Source of the DNA: Lachnospiraceae bacterium
GTDB taxonomy: Bacteria; Bacillota; Clostridia; Lachnospirales; Lachnospiraceae
Reading direction: 5' to 3'
DNA: 7,426 bases
NCBI GenBank assembly: GCA_014804225.1
Contig: JAAVAF010000120.1
Span: forward strand, 1-7,426
A program made the translations under genes and the position numbers. The notes below the pieces were generated by a model. The model searched no databases, was not told the origin of the DNA, and was given only the letters and a program-made list of their open reading frames with translations. Positions 1-6,636 of this stretch are shown here, piece by piece (within the stretch, counting starts at the first letter, position 1; every line of letters starts with the position of its first letter).

Positions 1-2
1 AT

Positions 3-1049
3 GAAAAAAAGACCATTACGTACATGGACACAGGGCTGGATGTCAGAAAGCTTTATCTGACTAAAAGAAGGCTGGACGAACTGATCACCGAGGACGAGAG
101 ACTGCTCTATGCCCACTATACAGACCCTGTATTTTTCAAACCGGGGATTGCCCAAATGGAGGATCCTATCTGTGTACTTGCCACGCACGTTCCCGGTTCG
201 AAGGAACGCTTTGCAATGGAGCACGGATATGACCGTGAAATCTGTCTTGATCTGGCGGCAAACGCCACAAACAATCTCGCCCGTTTCGGCATAAAACCGA
301 CCCTTATACAGGCGCAAGTCGTTTGCGGAAACAATGACAGCGGACAGCTTATGATGATGGGCGAAGCATTCAAAGAATTTTGTGAGTACAATAAAATGAT
401 ATTTGCGGGCATGGAGGTTGGCGCACAGGCAGTCAATTACCCGCCGTCCGAATACAAACTCAGCGCGACGATCTTCGGAATGACAGACAAAAAAAACATT
501 CTCACAGGGAACGAAATCGCTCCTGGAGATTGCATCATCGGGCTGCACTCAGACGGAATCTACGCGACAAGTTATCCGTTTGTCAAGGTAATGATTGATA
601 AAAAGCCTGAAATGCTCTACGCAAAGATAGATGACAAACATACCTTTATGGACGCATTGATAGAGCCAAACGCCGCCTACCTTGATGCGATTACGGAGTT
701 AGTCGCAAATAACCTAATACATGGCATTTTTATTGCTGCAAATTCCCTGTTCAACCCAAGCATCTATTTCACGATGCCGGAAGGGCTTAGCGCGTGCATC
801 TGTATTTCCAAAGTTCCGCGCCTGCCGCTGTTTCGTTATCTGCATGGATTGAATCTGATGAACGAGGAAACCTTTCTGCGGAATTTTTCGCTCGGAATTG
901 GAATGCTCATTGTTGTTGCCAAAGACCAAAGTACGCGTGCCGTGGAAATCATCGAGCAGTATCATCAATGCAGCATCATCGGAAGAATTGAAAAAAACAC
1001 GGAATATCCGGACCAAAAAGTCCGAGTGGAGGATTCGATCAAATGGTAA
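3..1049 (+). CDS. PurM-like (AIR synthetase fold) protein with degenerate active site, 5' end uncertain
   Basis: The protein aligns along its whole length with PurM (phosphoribosylformylglycinamidine cyclo-ligase). It has the N-terminal D-x-G-x-D element (nt 27-41), a LDLAANATNNL stretch where PurM has its ...VNDL segment, and a C-terminal FSLGIGM (885-905) like PurM FNCGVGM. The functional motifs have decayed. DGVGTK is HVPGSK (186-203), the GGETAEMPG loop is AGMEVGAQAV (405-434), HSNGYSLVR is YATSYPFVK (561-587), and the TGGG segment is replaced by ANSLFNP (738-758). I infer a paralogue that no longer makes AIR, acting as a scaffold, regulator or enzyme with another substrate. The window holds 348 sense codons, close to normal PurM length. 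The ATG at 24 has no convincing ribosome binding site and lies inside the conserved N-terminal element, so the frame is shown open from base 3. The real start is upstream of the window, or at the ATG of base 1 if the A-run is one base short. The gene overlaps the next by 7 bases. The fold is fairly certain; the function is unknown. Confidence 0.78.
   Translation, partial: EKKTITYMDTGLDVRKLYLTKRRLDELITEDERLLYAHYTDPVFFKPGIAQMEDPICVLATHVPGSKERFAMEHGYDREICLDLAANATNNLARFGIKPTLIQAQVVCGNNDSGQLMMMGEAFKEFCEYNKMIFAGMEVGAQAVNYPPSEYKLSATIFGMTDKKNILTGNEIAPGDCIIGLHSDGIYATSYPFVKVMIDKKPEMLYAKIDDKHTFMDALIEPNAAYLDAITELVANNLIHGIFIAANSLFNPSIYFTMPEGLSACICISKVPRLPLFRYLHGLNLMNEETFLRNFSLGIGMLIVVAKDQSTRAVEIIEQYHQCSIIGRIEKNTEYPDQKVRVEDSIKW
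1028..1032 (+). promoter_or_regulatory. Ribosome binding site of the first ABC gene
   Basis: GGAGG lies 10 bases before the ATG at 1043, inside the coding sequence of the PurM-like gene. It supports this start although the two genes overlap by 7 bases (ATGGTAA), an arrangement typical of translational coupling. Confidence 0.75.
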
Positions 1050-2761
1050 AGCAAAGTTTCCGCAAGGGATATCTATTAATATTTTTTGTTATTCTTTCTT
1101 TTGTTTCCAGTGAAATCGTCATTCAGGGAAATGACTATATCGCTACTGCTGCCGACGCAATGTTTGTAGGAGAGCCGATTCATTTTTCGGAATTTATCGT
1201 CCCGCTTCTTGTGTTGGTTGTGCTTGGCACAATAACAGCGTATTTTAAAAGCATCTCGGGAAAACATTACAGCGCGGCGGTACAAAAAGAGGTTCGCACC
1301 TTTCTGGGGAAGCATCTTGTTCGCCTGCCCTTTTCCTACTTTGACGAAAAGGGCGCCGGAAATATTATGACAAGACTTATCTCCGATATGGAGGAATTGG
1401 GACGCTTTTTCTCGGAAATTCTGCCCGAGCTGCTTGTCAATATCATCACAGTATTGACGGCGACGGTATACTTTGTCAAAATGGATCCCCGCTTAATCAT
1501 CGTACTGTTTGCCAGCTATCCTCTGATGCTGCTTGTCACGGATTTTCTGTCCAAAAAACTGGCAATGCTTGCGCAGAAACTCCGCATACATATGGACGAG
1601 CGTACAGAGCTGGCAAATGACGCAATCAACGGAATCGTAGTCGGCAGAAGCTACAATCTGTATCCGATTCAAAAACAAAAAATTGACACGGTTATCGATA
1701 ATATGGTCGCACAGGCATGTAAAAGCACACGCATTTCTTCCCTAAGCTGGGTACTCAAAAATGTGATTACCACCATTCCCGTAATCGTATGCTATCTGTT
1801 TGCATTGTATGAGGTCGTAAACCACAGGATTACCATCGGGGAATTGCTTGCCTTTGCGGTACTTCTCGGCAGAATTTTAGGTCCGCTCGGCGATATCATT
1901 TTCTGTGCCAATGACTTCCGCGAAATCGGCGTATCGCTAAAACGAATCCAGGAAATCTACCGCCAGCAGCCAGAACGCACAGACGGCAGCGACTATGCCC
2001 CGCTCTCTTGTGATACAGACGGTTACGCGATCACATGGGACAATGTCACGTTTTCTTATGACAAGGAGCAAACCCGACAGGTGCTAAACGGTGTCACCTT
2101 TTCCCTTGAGGCAGGCGCTCATATTGCCTTCGTAGGCGGCTCAGGAGAGGGAAAGTCGACAATCTTTAAACTGCTCTGCGGTTTTTATGAAAAAAGCGGC
2201 GGTGAATACAAACTGTTCGGACACTCTTTCGACCAATGGACGCTCCAAGCGGCAAGAAGCTGTTTCTCGGAAGTTTCCCAAAATGTATTTTTATTTCCCG
2301 AATCGATTCGGCAAAATGTCGCCTGCGGGAAAGAACACGTTACGGAGGAGGAAATCATCACTGCCTGTAAAAATGCAAATATCCATGATTTTATCATGCA
2401 GCTTCCCGAACAATATGACACGCTTGTCGGCGAGCGCGGCGTGCGTCTTTCCGGAGGGCAGAGGCAGCGCATTTCCATCGCAAGGGCATTTTTGAAAAAT
2501 GCGCCGATCCTGCTTTTAGACGAGCCGACTGCCGCGATTGATATCGAATCGGAAGCTAAAATACAGGAGGCGCTTGAGCGGATAACAGCCCACAAAACCG
2601 TTATCACCATAGCGCACCGTCTTTCCACAGTGCAAAACGCGCAGCGGATCTATGTCGTAAGCGGCGGTAAGATCGCGGAGTCCGGCAGTCATCAGGAATT
2701 ATTGGAACAACATGGAATTTATGCGGAACTTTATGGAAGGGAGCTTGCAGAAAATGTTTAA
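1043..2761 (+). CDS. ABC exporter half-transporter (permease fused to ATPase), subunit 1
   Basis: This 572-residue type IV (ABCB/MsbA-like) half-transporter has an N-terminal membrane domain followed by an ATPase domain. Hydrophobic segments lie near residues 9-24, 50-68, 130-148, 152-170, 237-256 and 262-285. The ATPase domain from about residue 330 carries Walker A GGSGEGKST (365-373), Q-loop Q413, signature LSGGQ (469-473), Walker B ending LLLDE with catalytic E494, and H-loop H525, so it should hydrolyse ATP. The C-terminus is complete (SGGKIAESGSHQELL). It should sit in the cytoplasmic membrane and pair with the product of the next gene, with which it overlaps by 8 bases. The family exports peptides, lipids or drugs; nothing here fixes the substrate. 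There is no N-terminal C39 peptidase domain, so it is not a bacteriocin-processing transporter of that class. The coupling to the PurM-like gene in front suggests one functional unit. Confidence 0.93.
   Translation: MVKQSFRKGYLLIFFVILSFVSSEIVIQGNDYIATAADAMFVGEPIHFSEFIVPLLVLVVLGTITAYFKSISGKHYSAAVQKEVRTFLGKHLVRLPFSYFDEKGAGNIMTRLISDMEELGRFFSEILPELLVNIITVLTATVYFVKMDPRLIIVLFASYPLMLLVTDFLSKKLAMLAQKLRIHMDERTELANDAINGIVVGRSYNLYPIQKQKIDTVIDNMVAQACKSTRISSLSWVLKNVITTIPVIVCYLFALYEVVNHRITIGELLAFAVLLGRILGPLGDIIFCANDFREIGVSLKRIQEIYRQQPERTDGSDYAPLSCDTDGYAITWDNVTFSYDKEQTRQVLNGVTFSLEAGAHIAFVGGSGEGKSTIFKLLCGFYEKSGGEYKLFGHSFDQWTLQAARSCFSEVSQNVFLFPESIRQNVACGKEHVTEEEIITACKNANIHDFIMQLPEQYDTLVGERGVRLSGGQRQRISIARAFLKNAPILLLDEPTAAIDIESEAKIQEALERITAHKTVITIAHRLSTVQNAQRIYVVSGGKIAESGSHQELLEQHGIYAELYGRELAENV
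2735..2743 (+). promoter_or_regulatory. Ribosome binding site deciding the start of the second ABC gene
   Basis: The purine stretch GGAAGGGAG ends 10 bases before the ATG at 2754. The upstream in-frame ATGs at 2712, 2721 and 2733 have no comparable site. The 2754 start gives an 8-base overlap (ATGTTTAA) with the preceding gene, closely matching the 7-base overlap one gene earlier. Confidence 0.7.
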
Positions 2762-4403
2762 GACGTTTTTCCGTTTTATGAAGCTTATGGGAAAAAGACT
2801 TCCCATTTACTTATTGGCAATTCTTTTGTCTACACTGGGACAGGCGGGCGGCAGAATCGCCAATTCCTACCTTTTAAAACATATTATCACGGCAGCGCAG
2901 GCAGGCAGTATGGAACACGTTTTTGCACCGGTGTTCGGAACATTTGCCGCTCTGGTATGTTGTCTGCTGCTCTGGCGTTTCAGTATCATACGTTATAATA
3001 TTGAAGCACGGACAGCTACCGGAATAGTCGAAAAACTTGTCTTTTCCAAAGCAATGCGGCTGCCGATGTCCTACTATGAGCTAAACCACAGCAGCAATTT
3101 TATGTCAACTCTTATTTTTGACACGCAGAAAGCCTCTGATATCTACACCTCAAGACTACGGCGCCTTCTTGCCGCAATCCTTTCTGCCATTGTCTATCTG
3201 ATTCCGATGTTTTATTTCAGCCCGGAGCTTACGCTGTGCTTTATCGGAATTAGTTTCCTTGCCTTTGTGGGAAACAGCCTCTTTGCGAAACCTATGAAAA
3301 AAGCGGGCAGACAGCTTTCCGATAAAAATGCGCTTCTGCTGGAAAAACTGACAAATATTTTGACCGGAATGGAGCTTGTCAAGATTTTCCCTGTCGGCAC
3401 AAAACTGACAAGCGAATACGAAGATGCCGGTATCGATTACTACCGCACGCAAAAACACGCAAACCGCCTCTCGGCGGGACTGGAAAGCCTCAACTGTTTC
3501 TTTGACTTGGCAGGCGCGTTAGCCTCTCTGGGTCTCGGTGTATGGTTTGTGTCACTTGGGCGCGTCAGTCTTGCAAACTTATCGGCAATTTATACATTAT
3601 ACGGCACTTTCCGCTATGTCTTTTTGGATATCGGATTGTATCTGCCGCAGATGATGGGCTGTATCGGCAATGCGGAAAAAATCTTTGCCTTCCTTGATAT
3701 GGAAGAAGAACCAGAGCATTGGCTTTGCCGGGACAGTATGAATGATGTCGCGGACGATGCCATGCTTACGATGCAGAATATCTGTTTTTCGTATAATGAA
3801 AACAATGTTGTTTTAGAGGATTTTTCCGCAGAAATCAAAAAAGGAAGTTTTGTCGCTGTTGCGGGTGAATCCGGCTGCGGAAAAAGTACACTTACGAAAC
3901 TTTTATTGGGCTTTTATCCGCCCAAAAAAGGATGTCTTGCAATCGACGGCAAAGCATACGCCGACCTTACGCTGGAGGAAGTCCGCGCACAGATTGCCTA
4001 TGTTCCGCAAGAGCCTTATTTATATGAAACCAGCATTGCGGAAAATATCTCCTACGGAAAATGCGGCGCGAACCGCGAGGAAATTATCGCGGCGGCAAAA
4101 GCGGCAAACGCGCATGATTTTATTACCCGTCTGCCAAACGGATATGACACGGTTTTGGGATCGCGCGGTAATACGCTCTCTGGAGGCGAAAGACAACGCA
4201 TCGCGATTGCGCGTGCCATTATCCGAAATGCTCCGCTTATTATCCTTGACGAGGCGACCTCCGCGCTGGATAACGAATCGGAAACGCTTGTACAGGACGC
4301 GATTCGAAACCTGAAGGGCAAACGTACCATATTGATGATCGCCCATCGTCCAAGCTCTATTGCGGCAGCCGATTTTGTTATTCGAATGGGCAGTGCTAAT
4401 TAG
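2754..4403 (+). CDS. ABC exporter half-transporter, subunit 2, with shortened C-terminus
   Basis: This second half-size ABC exporter has 549 residues from the chosen start (563 if the ATG at 2712 is used). The membrane domain has hydrophobic stretches near residues 17-38, 58-77, 137-155, 160-178, 245-265 and 270-290. The ATPase domain has Walker A GESGCGKST (371-379), Q-loop Q419, signature LSGGE (475-479), Walker B LIILDE with catalytic E500, the D-loop SALD and H-loop H531. All catalytic elements are present. It is expected to form a heterodimer with the preceding ABC protein, as adjacent overlapping pairs of this family usually do. The protein stops at ADFVIRMGSAN, about 25 residues before the usual family end; the G-x-I-x-E-x-G-x-H-x-E-L tail that subunit 1 keeps is missing. 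The stop codon lies within a perfect palindrome. The nucleotide-binding core should still fold, so I do not call it a pseudogene. The substrate is unknown. Confidence 0.9.
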   Translation: MFKTFFRFMKLMGKRLPIYLLAILLSTLGQAGGRIANSYLLKHIITAAQAGSMEHVFAPVFGTFAALVCCLLLWRFSIIRYNIEARTATGIVEKLVFSKAMRLPMSYYELNHSSNFMSTLIFDTQKASDIYTSRLRRLLAAILSAIVYLIPMFYFSPELTLCFIGISFLAFVGNSLFAKPMKKAGRQLSDKNALLLEKLTNILTGMELVKIFPVGTKLTSEYEDAGIDYYRTQKHANRLSAGLESLNCFFDLAGALASLGLGVWFVSLGRVSLANLSAIYTLYGTFRYVFLDIGLYLPQMMGCIGNAEKIFAFLDMEEEPEHWLCRDSMNDVADDAMLTMQNICFSYNENNVVLEDFSAEIKKGSFVAVAGESGCGKSTLTKLLLGFYPPKKGCLAIDGKAYADLTLEEVRAQIAYVPQEPYLYETSIAENISYGKCGANREEIIAAAKAANAHDFITRLPNGYDTVLGSRGNTLSGGERQRIAIARAIIRNAPLIILDEATSALDNESETLVQDAIRNLKGKRTILMIAHRPSSIAAADFVIRMGSAN

Positions 4404-4409
4404 CACTGC
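4390..4409. repeat. Perfect 20-base palindrome spanning the stop codon of the second ABC gene
   Basis: GCAGTGCTAATTAGCACTGC equals its own reverse complement. As RNA it can form a 7-base-pair stem (GCAGTGC/GCACTGC) with a TAATTA loop. The TAG stop of the ABC gene is at 4401-4403, in its right arm. The bases after it (AAATTAACGCGG) are not a U-tract, so it is not a normal intrinsic terminator. It could be an operator for a dimeric regulator, an mRNA 3'-end stabiliser, or a scar of recombination. Confidence 0.6.
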
Positions 4410-4451
4410 AAATTAACGCGGCAAATTCAAAAATCTTTTCTTGCGATTGCC

Positions 4452-4480
4452 TTGACCGTCGTTTATGAAAGTGTTATTAT
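4452..4480 (+). promoter_or_regulatory. SigA-type extended -10 promoter of ptb-buk
   Basis: The -35 box TTGACC (4452-4457) is separated by exactly 17 bases from the -10 box TATTAT (4475-4480). The -10 box is preceded by TGT, giving an extended TGN motif (4472-4474). A/T-rich sequence at 4423-4440 could act as an UP element. Transcription would start near 4487, leaving an untranslated leader of about 60 bases. Such a strong promoter fits the high expression expected of a main fermentation pathway. Confidence 0.7.
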
Positions 4481-4488
4481 TTTAACGA
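4471..4488. promoter_or_regulatory. Putative Rex (NADH/NAD+ redox repressor) operator
   Basis: GTGTTATTATTTTAACGA matches the Rex consensus TTGTTA-N6-TAACAA at 10 of its 12 defined positions, with the core GTTA-N6-TAAC intact. The site covers the -10 box and the expected transcription start of ptb-buk, where a bound repressor would block RNA polymerase. Rex is known to control fermentation genes in clostridia and to leave DNA when NADH is high. The match is seen in the sequence; binding is inferred. Chance matches in A/T-rich DNA are possible. Confidence 0.5.
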
Positions 4489-4536
4489 GAAAAATTTTAG
4501 ATTTATCGATAAACGATGGATTTCGATTACAAAAAC

Positions 4537-4541
4537 GGAGG
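4537..4541 (+). promoter_or_regulatory. Ribosome binding site deciding the ptb start
   Basis: GGAGG is 7 bases before the ATG at 4549. The in-frame ATG at 4516 has no such site and would add eleven residues (MDFDYKNGGFQ) in front of the normal start, so 4549 is chosen. Confidence 0.8.
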
Positions 4542-4548
4542 ATTTCAA

Positions 4549-5469
4549 ATGAGTAAAGGTTTTCAAGATTTACTGAAAAAAGTTTACGAGTGCGACCGCA
4601 AGACAGTTGCCGTTGCCGTTGCAGAAGACGAGCCGGTATTGGAGGCTGTACAGGCTGCAAAAGAAAAGGGTATCGCTGACGCAATTTTAGTCGGTGAGGA
4701 AGCAAAAATCAGAGAAATTGCTGCCAATATGAATATGGATCTGACAGGCTTTGAGATTATCAACGAGCCGGATCATGTACAGGCAGCGCTTACGGCTGTC
4801 AAGCTGGTTCATGACGGCAAGGCTGATATGTACATGAAGGGACTGATTGACACAAAGAATTTCTTAAAAAGCGTTTTGGACAAAGAAGTCGGACTTCGTA
4901 CCGGCAGAGCGCTTTCCCATGTATGCGTGTTTGAGATTAAGGGCATTGACCGTCTTTTGTTCTTATCGGACGTTGCTTTTATGACATATCCGGAATTGGA
5001 AGACAAGGTTGCTATTATCAACAATACGGTTGAAGTCTGCCACGCTTGCGGTATTGCAAATCCGAAGGTTGCTCCGGTTGCCGCTGTTGAAGTTGTAAAT
5101 CCCAAGATGCCTTGTACGGTTGATGCTGACGAGCTTGCAAAGATGAATGCCGAAGGCAAGATTACAGGCTGTGTCATTGACGGACCGCTTTCTATGGATA
5201 TGGCAATCGATAGTGCTGCTGCTGCACATAAGGGTGGCACAGACAGAAAGATTGCGGGTGATGCGGATGTTATTCTTTTCCCGGATATCCATGCAGGAAA
5301 TCTTGTATACAAGGTGCTGACGCATCTGTGTGATGTTAAGAACGGTAACATCTTAACGGGTACAGCTGCACCGGTTATTCTGACATCACGTTCCGATTCG
5401 TTTGAAGCAAAACTGAATTCCATCGCGCTTGCTGCAGTTGTTGCGGAAGCAATGAAGAAATCGAAATAA
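4549..5469 (+). CDS. ptb: Phosphate butyryltransferase
   Basis: The enzyme converts butyryl-CoA and phosphate to butyryl phosphate and CoA in the cytoplasm, the first step of the kinase route to butyrate. The 306-residue product has the usual length and is phosphate acetyl/butyryltransferase-like throughout. Recognisable stretches are YMKGLIDTKNFLKSVL (from about 95), the conserved GLRTGRALSHVCVFE segment (GRALSH at 119-124), CVIDGPLSMDMA, and the C-terminal GDADVILFPDIHAGN (H248) followed by VLTH. The start at 4549 is fixed by GGAGG; an ATG at 4516 is less likely. It is preceded by an extended -10 promoter with a possible Rex site, and butyrate kinase follows after 16 bases, so the two are one transcription unit. 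Lysine is written mostly AAG here (roughly 17 AAG to 10 AAA by hand count), unlike the ABC genes. Adjacency to buk makes butyryl rather than acetyl the likely substrate; related branched acyl groups cannot be excluded. Confidence 0.95.
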   Translation: MSKGFQDLLKKVYECDRKTVAVAVAEDEPVLEAVQAAKEKGIADAILVGEEAKIREIAANMNMDLTGFEIINEPDHVQAALTAVKLVHDGKADMYMKGLIDTKNFLKSVLDKEVGLRTGRALSHVCVFEIKGIDRLLFLSDVAFMTYPELEDKVAIINNTVEVCHACGIANPKVAPVAAVEVVNPKMPCTVDADELAKMNAEGKITGCVIDGPLSMDMAIDSAAAAHKGGTDRKIAGDADVILFPDIHAGNLVYKVLTHLCDVKNGNILTGTAAPVILTSRSDSFEAKLNSIALAAVVAEAMKKSK

Positions 5470-5470
5470 A

Positions 5471-5476
5471 GGGAGG
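5471..5476 (+). promoter_or_regulatory. Ribosome binding site of buk
   Basis: GGGAGG follows directly after the ptb stop and lies 9 bases before the buk ATG at 5486. It occupies most of the 16-base intergenic gap, which leaves no room for a separate promoter between ptb and buk. Confidence 0.75.
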
Positions 5477-5485
5477 AACAACATT

Positions 5486-6553
5486 ATGTCAATCAAAAGT
5501 CTGATTATCAATCCGGGCTCTACTTCTACAAAAATCGGTGTTTTCGAGGACGAAACTTTATTATTTGAGGAAACATTAAGACATTCCACGGAAGAAATTT
5601 CCCAGTATGCCACAATTGTAGACCAAAAGGATTTTAGAAAGAAAATTATCACGGACTTATTAACAGAAAAGAACTTTGATATCAAGTCACTCAATGTCGT
5701 AGTCGGACGCGGCGGTATGTTAAAGCCGATTTCGGGTGGTACATACGCAGTAACGGATGCTCTGCTTGCCGATTTAAAGGTTGGTGTACAAGGACAGCAT
5801 GCATCTAATCTCGGCGGCATTCTTGCAAAGGAAATCGCGGATTCTGTCGGCGTTCCTTCTTACATCGTTGATCCTGTCGTGGTTGATGAGCTGATGCCGA
5901 TTGCAAGATATTCCGGCGTTCCGGAACTTCCACGCGGTAGTATTTTCCATGCACTGAACCAAAAGGCAGTTGCAAAACGATATGCGAATGAAATCGGCAA
6001 ACCCTACGAATCACTGCGTTTAATCGTGGTACATATGGGCGGCGGCGTTTCTGTCGGCGCACATGAAAACGGAAAGGTTATCGACGTATTCAGCGCATTT
6101 GACGGCGACGGTGCATTCTCTCCCGAGCGTGCCGGCGGCGTTCCCTGTGGTGCACTTGTGAAAATGTGTTTTTCCGGAAAATATACGGAGAAAGAAGTAT
6201 ACAGTAAGCTGATCGGAAAAGGTGGATTTAACGCTTATCTTGGCACAAATGATATGCGCGAGGTATCAAAGCTTGCTGAGGAAGGCAACAAAACAGCCGC
6301 TGAGGCAAAGGAAGCATTCCTTCTTCAGGTTTCAAAGGATATCGGCTCTATGGCGTGCGTCCTGAACGGAAAAGTTGACCAGATAATTGTGACAGGCGGT
6401 ATCGCATACGCAGCTGACGTAGTTGCTACACTTAAGGAAAGAGCAGAATGGATTGCTCCGTTTACCGTATATCCCGGAGAAGATGAACTGCTTGCGCTTG
6501 CTCAGGGTGCGCTGCGCGTGATGAACGGCGAAGAAAAGGCATTGGAATATTAA
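5486..6553 (+). CDS. buk: Butyrate kinase
   Basis: The enzyme transfers the phosphoryl group of butyryl phosphate to ADP, giving butyrate and ATP, and completes substrate-level phosphorylation in butyrate fermentation. The 355-residue protein is a full-length member of the acetate/butyrate kinase (ASKHA) family. It shows the N-terminal phosphate loop INPGSTSTK (8-16), VGRGG, the central HMGGGVSVGAH (from H183), FSPERAGGVP with R215 as the likely counterpart of the acetate kinase arginine in this segment, and the adenosine-binding IVTGGIAYA (TGG at 303-305). The FSPERAGG segment and the partner ptb separate it from acetate kinase. It should be cotranscribed with ptb, under the same promoter and possible Rex control. 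A strong intrinsic terminator begins 19 bases after the stop. No truncation or odd residue was seen. Branched-chain acids such as isobutyrate may also be substrates, as known for some family members. Confidence 0.95.
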   Translation: MSIKSLIINPGSTSTKIGVFEDETLLFEETLRHSTEEISQYATIVDQKDFRKKIITDLLTEKNFDIKSLNVVVGRGGMLKPISGGTYAVTDALLADLKVGVQGQHASNLGGILAKEIADSVGVPSYIVDPVVVDELMPIARYSGVPELPRGSIFHALNQKAVAKRYANEIGKPYESLRLIVVHMGGGVSVGAHENGKVIDVFSAFDGDGAFSPERAGGVPCGALVKMCFSGKYTEKEVYSKLIGKGGFNAYLGTNDMREVSKLAEEGNKTAAEAKEAFLLQVSKDIGSMACVLNGKVDQIIVTGGIAYAADVVATLKERAEWIAPFTVYPGEDELLALAQGALRVMNGEEKALEY

Positions 6554-6571
6554 TTACATTTATGATATACG

Positions 6572-6606
6572 AACCCCTGTAGTTATCACAAACCACAGGG
6601 GTTTTT
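6572..6606 (+). terminator. Intrinsic terminator after ptb-buk
   Basis: AACCCCTGT (6572-6580) pairs perfectly with ACAGGGGTT (6595-6603). An inner GTT/AAC pairing inside the 14-base loop may extend the stem. The run TTTTT (6602-6606) follows the GC-rich part at once. This is a textbook rho-independent terminator and separates ptb-buk from the glycerate kinase gene. Confidence 0.9.
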
Positions 6607-6631
6607 ACTTTATCATCAAAAACAATTAAGA

Positions 6632-6636
6632 AAGGA
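6632..6636 (+). promoter_or_regulatory. Ribosome binding site of the glycerate kinase gene
   Basis: AAGGA lies 9 bases before the ATG at 6646 and supports that start, which also gives the usual short MKVVVAIDSLKGS N-terminus of the family. No clear promoter of its own is visible between the terminator and this gene. Confidence 0.6.

Noticed and set aside
2712..2753. Longer start for the second ABC gene at 2712
   Set aside because: It would overlap the upstream gene by 50 bases without a good ribosome binding site; 2754 has GGAAGGGAG at proper spacing.
4390..4409. Palindrome as intrinsic terminator of the ABC operon
   Set aside because: Neither strand has a T-run after the stem.
4408..4427. 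Direct repeat GCAAATT at 4408-4414 and 4421-4427
   Set aside because: Two 7-base copies 13 bases apart in A/T-rich DNA are not convincing as an operator or an insertion-site duplication.
4502..4513. 12-base palindrome TTTATCGATAAA in the ptb leader
   Set aside because: It is short and A/T-rich with only a CG centre. It could be an operator half-site pattern but matches no consensus I can name.
4516..4548. Longer ptb start at the ATG of 4516
   Set aside because: There is no ribosome binding site in front of it and the added residues are not part of the family; GGAGG sits 7 bases before the ATG at 4549.
4809..5423. 204-codon open frame on the - strand within ptb
   Set aside because: It is fully antisense to a well-supported ptb, shows no recognisable family and has a serine/threonine-rich composition typical of a shadow frame. 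The same holds for the other antisense frames in the window.
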